A stretch of DNA of 40,135 bases from positions 1 through 40,135 of the forward strand of contig SVJS01000010.1 in the NCBI GenBank assembly GCA_015068855.1. Direction: 5' to 3'. Source of the stretch: Oscillospiraceae bacterium. GTDB taxonomy: Bacteria; Bacillota; Clostridia; UBA1381; UBA9506. Below are positions 16,134 to 24,082 of the stretch, piece after piece; position 1 is the stretch's first letter, and each line of letters begins with the position of its first letter. The notes under the pieces were generated by a model, which saw only the letters and a list, made by a program, of their open reading frames with translations, made no database searches and was not told the DNA's origin. The position numbers and the translations under genes were made by a program.

Positions 16134-18593
16134 ATGAAAATTGTTTTTTCGACCAAGAATGTAAGTCGTGCCTCTTTTCTTGACACGTGCCGCTATGCCT
16201 TCGACTACGGATTCGGTGGCTTTGAAATATATGATGCGGTCAAGGAAAGAAGCGCACATTATGACAGCATATTAAGACGCGACCGCATGGCAGACGCTAA
16301 GAGAAAACTTGTGAACAGAAATCTTGCCGTTTCGGCGCTTCGCATGCCTGAAAGTATTGATAACGAAACCATAACAGCAGATGTAGTGGCGAAATATGTT
16401 GATATGGCGGGGACCGCCGGTATTGCAAGCGTGATTGTCCACGTTGATGAAAAGGTTTCTTTTGATGTATTAGATGAAAAGCTTTCCGCAGCTGTCAAGA
16501 AAGCGGAAAACACAGATGTTAGTATCTTGTTTGAAACAGTCGGTTATCTTGCTAATACGGAACATGTCATTGAAATCATCAATCATTTTTCATCGGCGGC
16601 CATTGGTGCATCGTGGAACGTGAGAGGTACATATTTTGATGCAGGCGAAACCGCCGAAGCAACAATCAAAACGTTGGGCGCCTATATCAAATATGTCCGC
16701 CTTGGCGACATGAAAGACGGGAAGACGGTTTTAATCGGCGAAGGCGAGCTTGATGTGGCAAAACTGCTTGGTGCACTTTCCTCTCTTAACTATGAGGGAT
16801 ATATTTGCGCTGCCTGGAATGATGAAATTAACGATGCAGATATCGTTTTAACGCACTTTGCCAACTATATTTCACAGCTTAACCGCGAGAAGAAAAGCTA
16901 TGATAAGGCATACTATAACCGGGATAAGACAGGAACCTTCGTGTGGAAAAAGTATGATGTTATCGATGCCACATTCTCGGATGTTCTTGATACAATGGCA
17001 GAAACATATCCCGACCAATATGCGTTCAAGTACCCAACGCTTGACTATACAAGAACGTATGAGCAGTTCAGACGCGATGTGGATGAATGCGCAGCTGCCC
17101 TGATTTCGTTGGGTGTCAAAGCCGGAGACCATGTTGCCGTTTGGGCCACAAACGTTCCGGAATGGTTTATTACGTTCTGGGCAACAACAAAAATCGGTGC
17201 CGTTTTAGTTACGGTTAACACGGCCTATAAAATTCACGAAATTGAATATTTGTTAAAGCAGTCCGACACGCATACACTTGTTATGATTGAGTACTGCAAG
17301 GATATTAATTATAAAGAGATTATCCAGAAGCTGTGTCCTGAGCTTGAAACCTTAGAGCCCGGCAAGCCTTTGTACTCAAAGAATCTGCCGTTCCTCCGTA
17401 ATGTTGTTACGGCAGGATTTTCCATGGCAGGCTGTCTCACCTGGGAGCAGATGCTCTCCCGTGCGTCGCTCGTTCCCCGTGAGGAAGTGAGACGTCGTGC
17501 CTCCCTGGTTAAACCCGAGGATGTTTGTAATATGCAGTACACCTCAGGGACAACCGGCTTCCCGAAAGGTGTGATGCTCACACACAGAAATATCGTTAAC
17601 AACGGTAAAACAATCGGCGACAGAATGGATTTGTCAACGGCTGACCGCATGATGATTCAGGTGCCCATGTTCCATTGCTTCGGCATGGTGCTTTCCATGA
17701 CTTCGATGATGACGCATGGCGGCACGCTTTGCCCGATTCCGTATTTCTCGCCGAAATCATCACTTGCCTGCGTCAATGATGAGAAGATTACCTGCTTCAA
17801 CGGCGTTCCAACCATGTTTATTGCCATGTTTAATCACGCCGATTTTGCCAAAACAGACTTCTCTTACATGCGAACGGGCATTATGGCGGGCGCAAACTGT
17901 CCGGCCGATTTGATGCGTCGTGCCTCGGTTGAAATGAACATGCGTGAAATTATTTCCGTTTACGGTCAGACCGAAGCGTCTCCCGGTTGTACGATGGGTG
18001 AGGTCAATGAAGACCTTGACCACAGAGTCGAAACAGTCGGTAGTGCGTTCCCCGGTGTTGAATGTAAAATCATCGACCCTGAAACGGGGGATGAGCTTCC
18101 TGATGGCGAAAGCGGTGAGTTTGTGGCTCGTGGCTTTAACATCATGAAGGGCTACTACAAAATGCCCGAAGCAACCGCCCAGGCGATTGATAGCGACGGC
18201 TGGCTCCATTCAGGCGATATTTGTATGAGAACACCTGACGGCTATTACAAGGTAACCGGCCGCTTAAAGGATATGATTATCCGTGGCGGCGAGAACCTGT
18301 ATCCCCGTGAAATTGAGGAATTTTACCTTACCAATCCCAAGGTTCGTGATGTTCAGGTGGTTGGTGTTCCCGATGAAAGATACGGGGAAGAATGCTGCGC
18401 GTGGATTATTCTTCATAAAGGCGAAACCGCCGACGAAAATGAAATGAAAGAATTCGGCTATGCTTCTATCGCAAGACATAAAGTGCCGAGATACTTTATG
18501 TTTGTAAACGAATTCCCCATGAATGCAGCAGGGAAAATTCTGAAATACAAAATGCGTGATGAGTCCGCCGAAAAGTTAGGGCTGAAAAAATAA
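16134..18593 (+). CDS. Fusion: degenerate sugar isomerase/epimerase-like barrel + acyl-CoA ligase (AMP-forming)
   Basis: An 819-residue two-domain protein. Residues 1-250 resemble xylose-isomerase-like TIM barrels (IolE/hydroxypyruvate isomerase group), ending in IGEGELDVAKLLGALSSLNYEGYI. Of the usual metal ligands only E134 (LFETVG) is clear. The usual Asp is N162 (SWNVRG), the His of the vHlkD motif is R189 (D192 remains), and the final Glu is replaced near 226. Residues 265-819 are an intact adenylate-forming ligase: YTSGTTGFPKGV (469-480), YGQTEASP (610-617), LHSGDICMRTPDGYYKVTGRLKDM (691-714), GGENLYPREIEE (718-729) and the catalytic K801 in NAAGKILK. It should activate a carboxylic acid to its CoA thioester. 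The ATG at 16134 has GAGGAGG inside the end of the previous gene. Confidence 0.85.
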   Translation: MKIVFSTKNVSRASFLDTCRYAFDYGFGGFEIYDAVKERSAHYDSILRRDRMADAKRKLVNRNLAVSALRMPESIDNETITADVVAKYVDMAGTAGIASVIVHVDEKVSFDVLDEKLSAAVKKAENTDVSILFETVGYLANTEHVIEIINHFSSAAIGASWNVRGTYFDAGETAEATIKTLGAYIKYVRLGDMKDGKTVLIGEGELDVAKLLGALSSLNYEGYICAAWNDEINDADIVLTHFANYISQLNREKKSYDKAYYNRDKTGTFVWKKYDVIDATFSDVLDTMAETYPDQYAFKYPTLDYTRTYEQFRRDVDECAAALISLGVKAGDHVAVWATNVPEWFITFWATTKIGAVLVTVNTAYKIHEIEYLLKQSDTHTLVMIEYCKDINYKEIIQKLCPELETLEPGKPLYSKNLPFLRNVVTAGFSMAGCLTWEQMLSRASLVPREEVRRRASLVKPEDVCNMQYTSGTTGFPKGVMLTHRNIVNNGKTIGDRMDLSTADRMMIQVPMFHCFGMVLSMTSMMTHGGTLCPIPYFSPKSSLACVNDEKITCFNGVPTMFIAMFNHADFAKTDFSYMRTGIMAGANCPADLMRRASVEMNMREIISVYGQTEASPGCTMGEVNEDLDHRVETVGSAFPGVECKIIDPETGDELPDGESGEFVARGFNIMKGYYKMPEATAQAIDSDGWLHSGDICMRTPDGYYKVTGRLKDMIIRGGENLYPREIEEFYLTNPKVRDVQVVGVPDERYGEECCAWIILHKGETADENEMKEFGYASIARHKVPRYFMFVNEFPMNAAGKILKYKMRDESAEKLGLKK

Positions 18594-18621
18594 GCGGAAC
18601 TTTTGAAAGGCGATAATTCCA

Positions 18622-19425
18622 ATGAAACAATATAAAATTATAGATGCACACTGTCATATATACCCTGACAAAATTGCAGAGAAAGCGGCCGCGGCTACCT
18701 GCCATTTTTACGAGGGTCTTGGCTCTACGCTTGACGGCACGGTGTCTACTTTATCAAAAGAGGCAGAAATCGCCGGAATTGAGCATTGTATAGTGCAATC
18801 TGTTGCCACAACACCAAAGCAGGTTTCAAGTATAAACAACTTTATTGCAAACACCGTTGCCGAAAGTGGCGGCAAATTCACAGGGTTAGGGACGTTGCAT
18901 CCTGATAGTAGCGATATCAAAGCGGATGTGGATGAAGTCATCAGCCTCGGCTTACGAGGTGTCAAGCTTCACCCCGATATACAAAAGTTCAAGATTGATG
19001 ACTACCGTATGCTTAAAATCTATGAGCTTTGTGAAGGCAAACTCCCGCTTTTGATTCATACGGGAGACCACCGTTATGACTTATCGAATCCCAACAGAAT
19101 GATGCCGATTTTGGATATTTATGAGAACCTGACGGTTATTGGTGCTCATTTTGGTGGTTGGTCGATTTGGGAAGCAGCCACGGAGAAGCTCAGCCGATAT
19201 AAAAACTTTTATGTGGATTGTTCCTCCTCTTTGTATGCCATGACGCCCCAAAAGGCAAAGGAACTGATGCAGGCATACGGAACAAACAGGGTGCTGTTTG
19301 GCACAGATTATCCCATGTGGAAACCGGAAGAAGAGCTTGCAAGATTTATGCAGATAGAGCTTACGGAACAAGAGCGAGAGGATATTTTGTATAATAATGC
19401 GGCAAGGTTGTTTGCCATACAGTGA
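18622..19425 (+). CDS. Amidohydrolase-family (Amidohydro_2) metal-dependent hydrolase or decarboxylase
   Basis: A 267-residue TIM-barrel protein. Its metal-site motifs are intact: DAHCHIYPD (HxH, residues 9-11), GVKLHPDIQKF, LLIHTGDHRYD, TVIGAHFGGW and a late Asp in LFGTDYPMW. This pattern belongs to the Amidohydro_2 group, which includes ACMSD-like decarboxylases and lactone or ester hydrolases; the substrate is unknown. It follows the fusion gene by 28 bases and is closed by a strong terminator. It is therefore the last gene of the Leu T-box operon and presumably acts on a product or precursor of the ligase. AAAGG upstream is a weak ribosome binding site. Confidence 0.83.
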   Translation: MKQYKIIDAHCHIYPDKIAEKAAAATCHFYEGLGSTLDGTVSTLSKEAEIAGIEHCIVQSVATTPKQVSSINNFIANTVAESGGKFTGLGTLHPDSSDIKADVDEVISLGLRGVKLHPDIQKFKIDDYRMLKIYELCEGKLPLLIHTGDHRYDLSNPNRMMPILDIYENLTVIGAHFGGWSIWEAATEKLSRYKNFYVDCSSSLYAMTPQKAKELMQAYGTNRVLFGTDYPMWKPEEELARFMQIELTEQEREDILYNNAARLFAIQ

Positions 19426-19432
19426 TGGACAA

Positions 19433-19476
19433 ACAAGGAGACAGAACGATAAGCAGTTCTGTCTCCTTGTTTTATA
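19433..19476 (+). terminator. terminator of the Leu T-box operon
   Basis: ACAAGGAGACAGAAC (19433-19447) pairs perfectly with GTTCTGTCTCCTTGT (19456-19470), followed by TTTTAT. It lies 8 bases past the amidohydrolase stop. Confidence 0.9.
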
Positions 19477-19504
19477 TGAAAGTTTTAGGAAGCGGGCAGG
19501 GTAG

Positions 19505-19608
19505 TGTTTTTCTTCATCGCTCGTGCCTTCTTAAGGTTCAAATTCTGCCATCTCCCGGAATAAAAAAACAACCGACACCAAAAAGTATCGGTTGTTTATT
19601 TGGTCGGG
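19505..19608. repeat. 104-bp direct repeat, copy 1 (contains tRNA-Pro terminator and last 8 bases of tRNA-Pro)
   Basis: Nearly identical to 19903-20005, with a few substitutions and one base missing. It starts TGTTTTTCTTCAT, passes TTAAGGTTCAAATTCTGCC (which resembles a tRNA T-arm), includes the hairpin AACAACCGA/TCGGTTGTT, and ends TGGTCGGG. That end is the 3' end of tRNA-Pro read on the other strand. Sequence after 19608 diverges. Confidence 0.8.
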
Positions 19609-19902
19609 TATTCATAACGTGTCAATATAAAACTCGCAAAAAGTTGGTAGCGACAGCGAGTCGTCGTGAGCGCGTTTACAAGCGAACAGACAAGCCGAGC
19701 GTGACTTTTTGTGAAAAAGGAGAAGCAAGGAAGCGGGCGGATGACTTTTTTGCATAAAAAAGTCGAAGCAAAGCGAACTTTGCTTCGACGTGGTCGGGAT
19801 AACAGGATACAGCCGCTGCGCGTCTTGCCTGCTCGTCGACCGTGAGCTCAAGCTCACAGTACCCGACTGCGCACCACTCGCTGAAAAAACAGTCCGCCGG
19901 AC
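19609..19902. other. gene-free stretch rich in hairpins between tRNA-Pro-derived repeats
   Basis: No real gene is apparent. Perfect hairpins lie at GTCGAAGCAAAG-CGAA-CTTTGCTTCGAC (19762-19789), GTGAGCT-CA-AGCTCAC (19842-19857) and AAAAACAGTCCG-C-CGGACTGTTTTT (about 19885-19909). An 18-base copy of the tRNA-Pro 3' end sits at 19791-19808. Open frames here only mirror tRNA sequence. Confidence 0.6.
19791..19808 (-). repeat. partial tRNA-Pro 3' end (18 bases)
   Basis: TGGTCGGGATAACAGGAT is identical to 19998-20015, the CCA end, acceptor strand and first T-arm bases of the tRNA-Pro gene. Copies of tRNA 3' ends are typical of attachment sites of elements that integrate into tRNA genes. Confidence 0.65.
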
Positions 19903-19997
19903 TGTTTTTCTTCATTGCTCGTGCCTTCTTAAGGTTCAAATCCTGCCATCCCCTAGAATAAAAAACAACCGACACCAAAAAGTATCGGTTGTTTATT

Positions 19998-20005
<8 letters not shown>
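19903..20005. repeat. direct repeat, copy 2, adjoining the intact tRNA-Pro
   Basis: The counterpart of 19505-19608. Here the terminal TGGTCGGG continues into the complete tRNA-Pro gene, so this is the parental copy. Confidence 0.8.
19959..19994 (-). terminator. terminator of tRNA-Pro
   Basis: On the minus strand AAACAACCGA pairs with TCGGTTGTTT and is followed by a T run. It lies directly downstream of tRNA-Pro and is duplicated at 19562-19597. Confidence 0.7.
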
Positions 20006-20074
<69 letters not shown>

Positions 20075-20086
20075 CCATACCTATGT

Positions 20087-20115
20087 AAAAACAAAAAGCC
20101 CTCCAAAAGGGCTTT
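20087..20115 (-). terminator. terminator between tRNA-Tyr and tRNA-Pro
   Basis: On the minus strand AAAGCCC-TTTTGGA-GGGCTTT is followed by TTGTTTTT. It would end the tRNA-Tyr transcript. Confidence 0.65.
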
Positions 20116-20132
20116 GCTCCCCTAAGGGAAAA

Positions 20133-20217
20133 TGGTGGAGGGAGATGGATTCGAACCATCGAAGTCGAAGACAACAGATTTACAGTCTGCCCCCTTTGGC
20201 CACTCGGGAACCCCTCC
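20133..20217 (-). tRNA. tRNA-Tyr (GTA anticodon)
   Basis: The 85-base gene on the minus strand has the long variable arm expected of bacterial tRNA-Tyr. The anticodon arm is CAGACTGTAAATCTG with anticodon GTA. The T-arm is GATGGTTCGAATCCATC. The acceptor GGAGGGG pairs with CTCCC-type bases at the 3' end and CCA is encoded. Confidence 0.95.
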
Positions 20218-20258
20218 ATAGTATCTGATTGAGCAGCTTTCCAACAGCTGACTAAGAT

Positions 20259-20287
20259 AGTATACCATAGTTTGACATGCTTGTCAA
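20259..20287 (-). promoter_or_regulatory. promoter of tRNA-Tyr
   Basis: Read on the minus strand, TTGACA, a 17-base spacer and TATACT lie about 40 bases upstream of the tRNA-Tyr 5' end. Confidence 0.75.
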
Positions 20288-20357
20288 TCCTTTTTTTGAA
20301 AAATAAAAAAAGTTTTTTAAGCACAAAAATCATGGGGGAGGAGCAGCCTTTTTTCTG

Positions 20358-20945
20358 CTAAGAAAGCTTTGTTTTCAGGCTTTGCCATAGTTCCAAAAGC
20401 TTAAAGGAGGGCTTAATAGTGATGCGCTCACTTTCACAAATGGCGGCTATGGTTTCAGGGCTCAGGGTGCCCTCCAAAGCCTGCATCGCCTCTTGATTAA
20501 GGGATGTGTACGCATCTCCTGTAAAACAAAGAGGCGGGTACATAACACACCACCAATTTTGCCCCGCTCCGTTTCCCAGAACAATACGAACGGCTCTGTA
20601 TTCCCCGGCGGGCAGGGTCAGATTTTCATAGGATTTTCGGGGAAAATAGAAAGAGCCGCGAAAAACATGGACAGGATAGGCAAAGCCTGATGCGGCAATC
20701 TCTTTATCGCAGACAGAAGCGATTTGGGCATCCGTTAAACGGTCAGGATGCGTGCCGGCGGCATGAAGCAGAGCATCGCGCACCCGTAATTTCAGAATTT
20801 GGTCGGCCTCTCTGTCGCTGTTTGCTATGATGTGGAGCCTGACAATGTTTTCATTTAGTTCATGGGACAAATCCTCTGCCGCAAAAGCCCAGGTTAGAAC
20901 GAGAATGATGATTGTCATGGGCAGAAATAATAACGTTTTTTTCAT
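20358..20945 (-). CDS. spoIIR: Stage II sporulation protein R (SpoIIR)
   Basis: A 195-residue exported protein with an N-terminal hydrophobic signal (LLFLPMTIIILVLTWAFA). The hallmark motifs are ENIVRLHIIANSDREADQILKLRVRDALL and GNGAGQNWWCVMYPPLCF. In Bacillus, SpoIIR is secreted from the forespore and triggers the protease SpoIIGA to mature pro-sigma-E in the mother cell. Its presence is strong evidence that the organism forms endospores. The ATG at 20945 follows AGGTG. An in-frame extension to 21005 would run into the argC promoter region. It is transcribed divergently from argC. Confidence 0.93.
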   Translation of the reverse strand: MKKTLLFLPMTIIILVLTWAFAAEDLSHELNENIVRLHIIANSDREADQILKLRVRDALLHAAGTHPDRLTDAQIASVCDKEIAASGFAYPVHVFRGSFYFPRKSYENLTLPAGEYRAVRIVLGNGAGQNWWCVMYPPLCFTGDAYTSLNQEAMQALEGTLSPETIAAICESERITIKPSFKLLELWQSLKTKLS

Positions 20946-21046
20946 GGTTTCACCTGTTTCGTATAGAGTTTGGATGTCTATCTTATTCCCTAACAGTATG
21001 AACAAAAAAAAGATTCCTAAACCTGCAAATTTTTATAAAATGCCTA

Positions 21047-21075
21047 TTGCATTTTTATGCATTATATTGTATAAT
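21047..21075 (+). promoter_or_regulatory. argC promoter overlapped by an ArgR-type box
   Basis: TTGCAT (21047-21052), 17 bases and TATAAT (21070-21075). The palindrome TGCAT-TTTT-ATGCA (21048-21061) overlaps the -35 box and matches the general ArgR pattern TGNAT-W4-ATNCA. A weaker, related TGCAAATTTTTATAAA starts at 21024, as expected for paired boxes. Confidence 0.65.
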
Positions 21076-21098
21076 AATACAAAACAAGAGAGTGAGTG

Positions 21099-22145
21099 AT
21101 GCAAAAAATGGTACGAGTTGGTATTTTAGGCGCTACCGGATATGCCGGCAGCGAATTAGTTAGATTGCTTGCGCAACATGGCGGCGTAGAGCTGACCATG
21201 CTGTCTTCTAAAAGCTATGAGGGGCAGAAAATGTCTGCTATTTACCCTGCGCTGCGTGGCGTTTGTGACCTTGTGTTGCAGGCCCCTGATGCTGCTTTGG
21301 CAGCAAAGCAGTGCGACCTTGTGTTTACCGCCCTGCCTCATGGCGCTTCCAAGGAGATTATTCCTGCGCTTTATGCAAAAGGCTTGACGGTTATTGACCT
21401 TTCCGGCGATTATCGCTATAACGACCCGGCGGTGTATGAAGCCTGGTACGGGCAGGAACATTCTTCGCCCGAGCTTTTGGCACAATCGGTTTACGGTTTG
21501 CCGGAGCTGCACAGAGAAGCTATTAAAAAGACAAAACTGGTGGGCAACCCCGGTTGCTACACAACCTGTTCCATTTTGGGCCTGGCGCCGCTTCTGGCCC
21601 ATGGCAAGGTGGACACCAAGAATATTATTATTGATGCAAAATCCGGCGTCAGCGGTGCCGGTCGCGGTCTTGCTCTTGACTATCATTTCTGTGAATGCAC
21701 GGAAAACATGAAGGCCTACAAGGTGGCAACGCACCGTCACACCTCGGAGATTGAGCAGGAGTTATCCCTGCTGGCAGGCACGGACATCATGCTTTCCTTT
21801 ACGCCCCATTTAGTCCCCATGAAACGTGGCATCTTTGCCACCATGTATGCCAATCTGAAAGCGCCCGCTGAAAAAGAAGAACTCATGGCGCTCTATCATG
21901 AATTTTATGATAACGAGCCCTTTGTGCGCTTGTATGACGAGGGCTTGCCGGAAAGCAACCATGTTTCCGGGTCTAATTTCATTGATATCGGTCTTTGTGT
22001 GGATAAACGCCTGGGCCGCGTCATTGTGGTGAGCGCTATTGATAATCTGGTAAAAGGCGCAGCAGGGCAGGCGGTTCAGAACATGAATTTGATTTGCGGC
22101 TTTGCGGAAACGCAAGGGTTAACCGGTGCCGGTTTTTATTTGTAG
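21099..22145 (+). CDS. argC: N-acetyl-gamma-glutamyl-phosphate reductase
   Basis: A 348-residue cytoplasmic enzyme of arginine biosynthesis that reduces N-acetylglutamyl phosphate to the semialdehyde with NADPH. The nucleotide-binding start VGILGATGYAGSELVRLL, TALPHGAS, and the active-site Cys in GNPGCYTT (near residue 150) are all present. SGVSGAGRG and HRHTSEIEQEL follow. I prefer the ATG at 21099 over the adjacent GTG at 21096 and the ATG at 21108, using AAGAGAG upstream. argB follows 10 bases later, and the pair ends at a terminator. Confidence 0.95.
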   Translation: MQKMVRVGILGATGYAGSELVRLLAQHGGVELTMLSSKSYEGQKMSAIYPALRGVCDLVLQAPDAALAAKQCDLVFTALPHGASKEIIPALYAKGLTVIDLSGDYRYNDPAVYEAWYGQEHSSPELLAQSVYGLPELHREAIKKTKLVGNPGCYTTCSILGLAPLLAHGKVDTKNIIIDAKSGVSGAGRGLALDYHFCECTENMKAYKVATHRHTSEIEQELSLLAGTDIMLSFTPHLVPMKRGIFATMYANLKAPAEKEELMALYHEFYDNEPFVRLYDEGLPESNHVSGSNFIDIGLCVDKRLGRVIVVSAIDNLVKGAAGQAVQNMNLICGFAETQGLTGAGFYL

Positions 22146-22155
22146 GAGGTAGACG

Positions 22156-23028
22156 ATGGAAGAATTAATCAAAAAGGCAGGTATTTTAATTGAAGCGCTG
22201 CCTTACATACAGAAACTGTACGATAAAACTGTTGTCATCAAATATGGCGGCAATGCCATGATTAACGAGGACTTAAAGCATTCCGTCATGGAAGATGTGA
22301 CGCTTCTGAAATATGTCGGCATGCACCCCGTTGTTGTGCATGGCGGCGGACCGGATATTTCAGCAGCCTTATCTACCTATCAGATTGAAAGCAAATTTGT
22401 GGGCGGCCTCCGGGTTACTGATGCGGAAACCATGCGTATTGCGCAGATGGTTTTGGTGGGCAAAACCAATAAAGAGGTTGTGTCTCTTCTGAACCAGAAC
22501 GGCGGAAAAGCCGTTGGTATCTGCGGTATTGACGGGAGCCTGATTGAATGTGAACCCATTGATAAAGACAGCGACGGAAACCCCGGCGAGCTGGGCTTTG
22601 TGGGTAAGATTGTCAACATCAATCAGAAGCTTTTGGTGAACCTGACCAAGGACGAGTTCATTCCCGTTATTGCGCCTGTTGGCGTGGATGCCAAGGGGCA
22701 GAGCTATAACATTAATGCAGACACGGTTGCAGGAGCTGTTGCGGCGGCGCTGGGCGCGGAAAAGCTGATGTTTTTAACGGATGTGTCCGGCGTGCAGGAT
22801 AAAGACGGCAACGTCATTTATGAAATGACGGCGGCGCAGGCTTCCAAAATGATTGAGGACGGCACCATCAGCGGTGGCATGATTCCCAAGGTCCGGGGCT
22901 GTGTTGAGGCCACCATGCAGGGTGTTAACCGCGTGCACATCATCGATGGCCGCATTCTCCATGCCATTTTGCTGGAGATTTTTACAGATGCCGGTATTGG
23001 AACCATGTTTACCCGTACGGGTGCCTGA
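22156..23028 (+). CDS. argB: Acetylglutamate kinase
   Basis: A 290-residue enzyme of the amino acid kinase family that phosphorylates N-acetylglutamate using ATP. Motifs include [57 protein letters not shown] and ISGGMIPKV. The N-terminal helix before the kinase core ([19 protein letters not shown]) is the type seen in hexameric, arginine-inhibited enzymes, so feedback control is plausible. AGGAGGT directly overlaps the argC stop, so translation is probably coupled. The other arginine genes of the middle pathway (argJ, argD, argF) are not in the window. Confidence 0.96.
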   Translation: MEELIKKAGILIEALPYIQKLYDKTVVIKYGGNAMINEDLKHSVMEDVTLLKYVGMHPVVVHGGGPDISAALSTYQIESKFVGGLRVTDAETMRIAQMVLVGKTNKEVVSLLNQNGGKAVGICGIDGSLIECEPIDKDSDGNPGELGFVGKIVNINQKLLVNLTKDEFIPVIAPVGVDAKGQSYNINADTVAGAVAAALGAEKLMFLTDVSGVQDKDGNVIYEMTAAQASKMIEDGTISGGMIPKVRGCVEATMQGVNRVHIIDGRILHAILLEIFTDAGIGTMFTRTGA

Positions 23029-23052
23029 CAATTGGAAAGATATCTCTGTTTT

Positions 23053-23087
23053 ACCGAAGATTGTGGCTTGCAATCTTCGGTTTTTTT
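23053..23087 (+). terminator. terminator after argCB
   Basis: ACCGAAGATTG pairs with CAATCTTCGGT around TGGCTTG, followed by a run of seven T. Confidence 0.9.
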
Positions 23088-23122
23088 ATGGTATACTGTC
23101 AGGGAGGTGTAAGGAGGAAAGA

Positions 23123-23983
23123 ATGATGAAAATGAAAAGACTGCTTGGTCTTTTTCTTACCGTTCTGCTCTTTGGCACGCTCGGTATGAAGACGCAGGCA
23201 GTGGAAAACCTTCAATTTGACACGCCGATTACCATGACAGTCAATGATACCTTAATTAAAATGGACACACAACCCCTGTTTGTGGGTGGCGTAAGCTTTG
23301 TGCCCATTCGCTTTGTCAGTCAGGCGTTGGGAGCTGACAGCGTTACATGGGATAGCGGTACGGATAGCGCAACCGTTCGCTATGAGAATACGAATTTTGT
23401 GCTGAGAAAGGGAGATAAAACAGCCTATGTTAACGGCAAGGCGGTTTCTCTTGGCAGTGTGGGCGCACTCATCAATGATGACCGACTGTTTGTGCCCGTG
23501 CGGTTTGTTTCGGAGACTTTATCCTGTCAGGTTGATTGGATAGCCGAGACCTACACGGTGGCTATTCAGAAAAAGGGAATTAAAGTGCCTTCAGAGCTGG
23601 TTGGTAAGCGCAGCTATACGGATGATGAAATTTACTGGCTCTCCAAGATTATTCATGCGGAAAGTCAGGGGGAGCCCATGTCGGGCAAGGTTGCCGTCGG
23701 GAATGTCATTTTGAACCGTGTGAAAAGTCGTGACTATCCCAACACAATTTACGGTGTTATCTTTGATAAAAAGCATGGCGTTCAGTTTTCACCGATTTTG
23801 GACGGCAGTATTTACCAGACACCGCTTGGGGATAGTGTTGTTGCGGCAAAGCTCGCCTTGGAGGGCGAGAACATTGTCGGGAACAGTCTGTTTTTCTTAA
23901 ATCCCTTAACGGCACAGAGCCATTGGATTATGCATAACCGTGTTCATTATATGACCATCCGTAACCATGCGTTTTATTTGTAA
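23123..23983 (+). CDS. Spore cortex hydrolase: copper amine oxidase N-terminal domain + SleB-type hydrolase
   Basis: A 286-residue secreted protein. A signal peptide (KRLLGLFLTVLLFGTLGMKTQA) precedes a copper-amine-oxidase-N-type domain (about 30-155), with the repeats VSFVPIRFVSQALGA and RLFVPVRFVSETL. This is a wall or surface-binding module in Bacillota. The C-terminal domain (about 170-286) is SleB/CwlJ-type hydrolase_2: YWLSKIIHAESQGEP with its catalytic Glu, then GKVAVGNVILNRVKS. It should cleave spore cortex or cell-wall peptidoglycan. The ATG at 23123 follows AAGGAGGAAAG. It lies in its own unit after the argB terminator and ends at a bidirectional terminator. Confidence 0.88.
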   Translation: MMKMKRLLGLFLTVLLFGTLGMKTQAVENLQFDTPITMTVNDTLIKMDTQPLFVGGVSFVPIRFVSQALGADSVTWDSGTDSATVRYENTNFVLRKGDKTAYVNGKAVSLGSVGALINDDRLFVPVRFVSETLSCQVDWIAETYTVAIQKKGIKVPSELVGKRSYTDDEIYWLSKIIHAESQGEPMSGKVAVGNVILNRVKSRDYPNTIYGVIFDKKHGVQFSPILDGSIYQTPLGDSVVAAKLALEGENIVGNSLFFLNPLTAQSHWIMHNRVHYMTIRNHAFYL

Positions 23984-24019
23984 GTCGTACAAGGTGCTTA
24001 CACCAAATAAGATAGTAAA

Positions 24020-24061
24020 AAACCTCCTGCGGCAGAGTCAGGCTCTGCCGCAGGAGGTTTT
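24020..24061. terminator. bidirectional terminator between the sleB-like gene and murB
   Basis: AAACCTCCTGCGGCAGAG pairs perfectly with CTCTGCCGCAGGAGGTTT around TCAGG. A runs flank the left side and T runs the right, so it serves the converging genes on both strands. Confidence 0.9.
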
Positions 24062-24082
24062 GTTATGCAATGCGTTTTTGCT

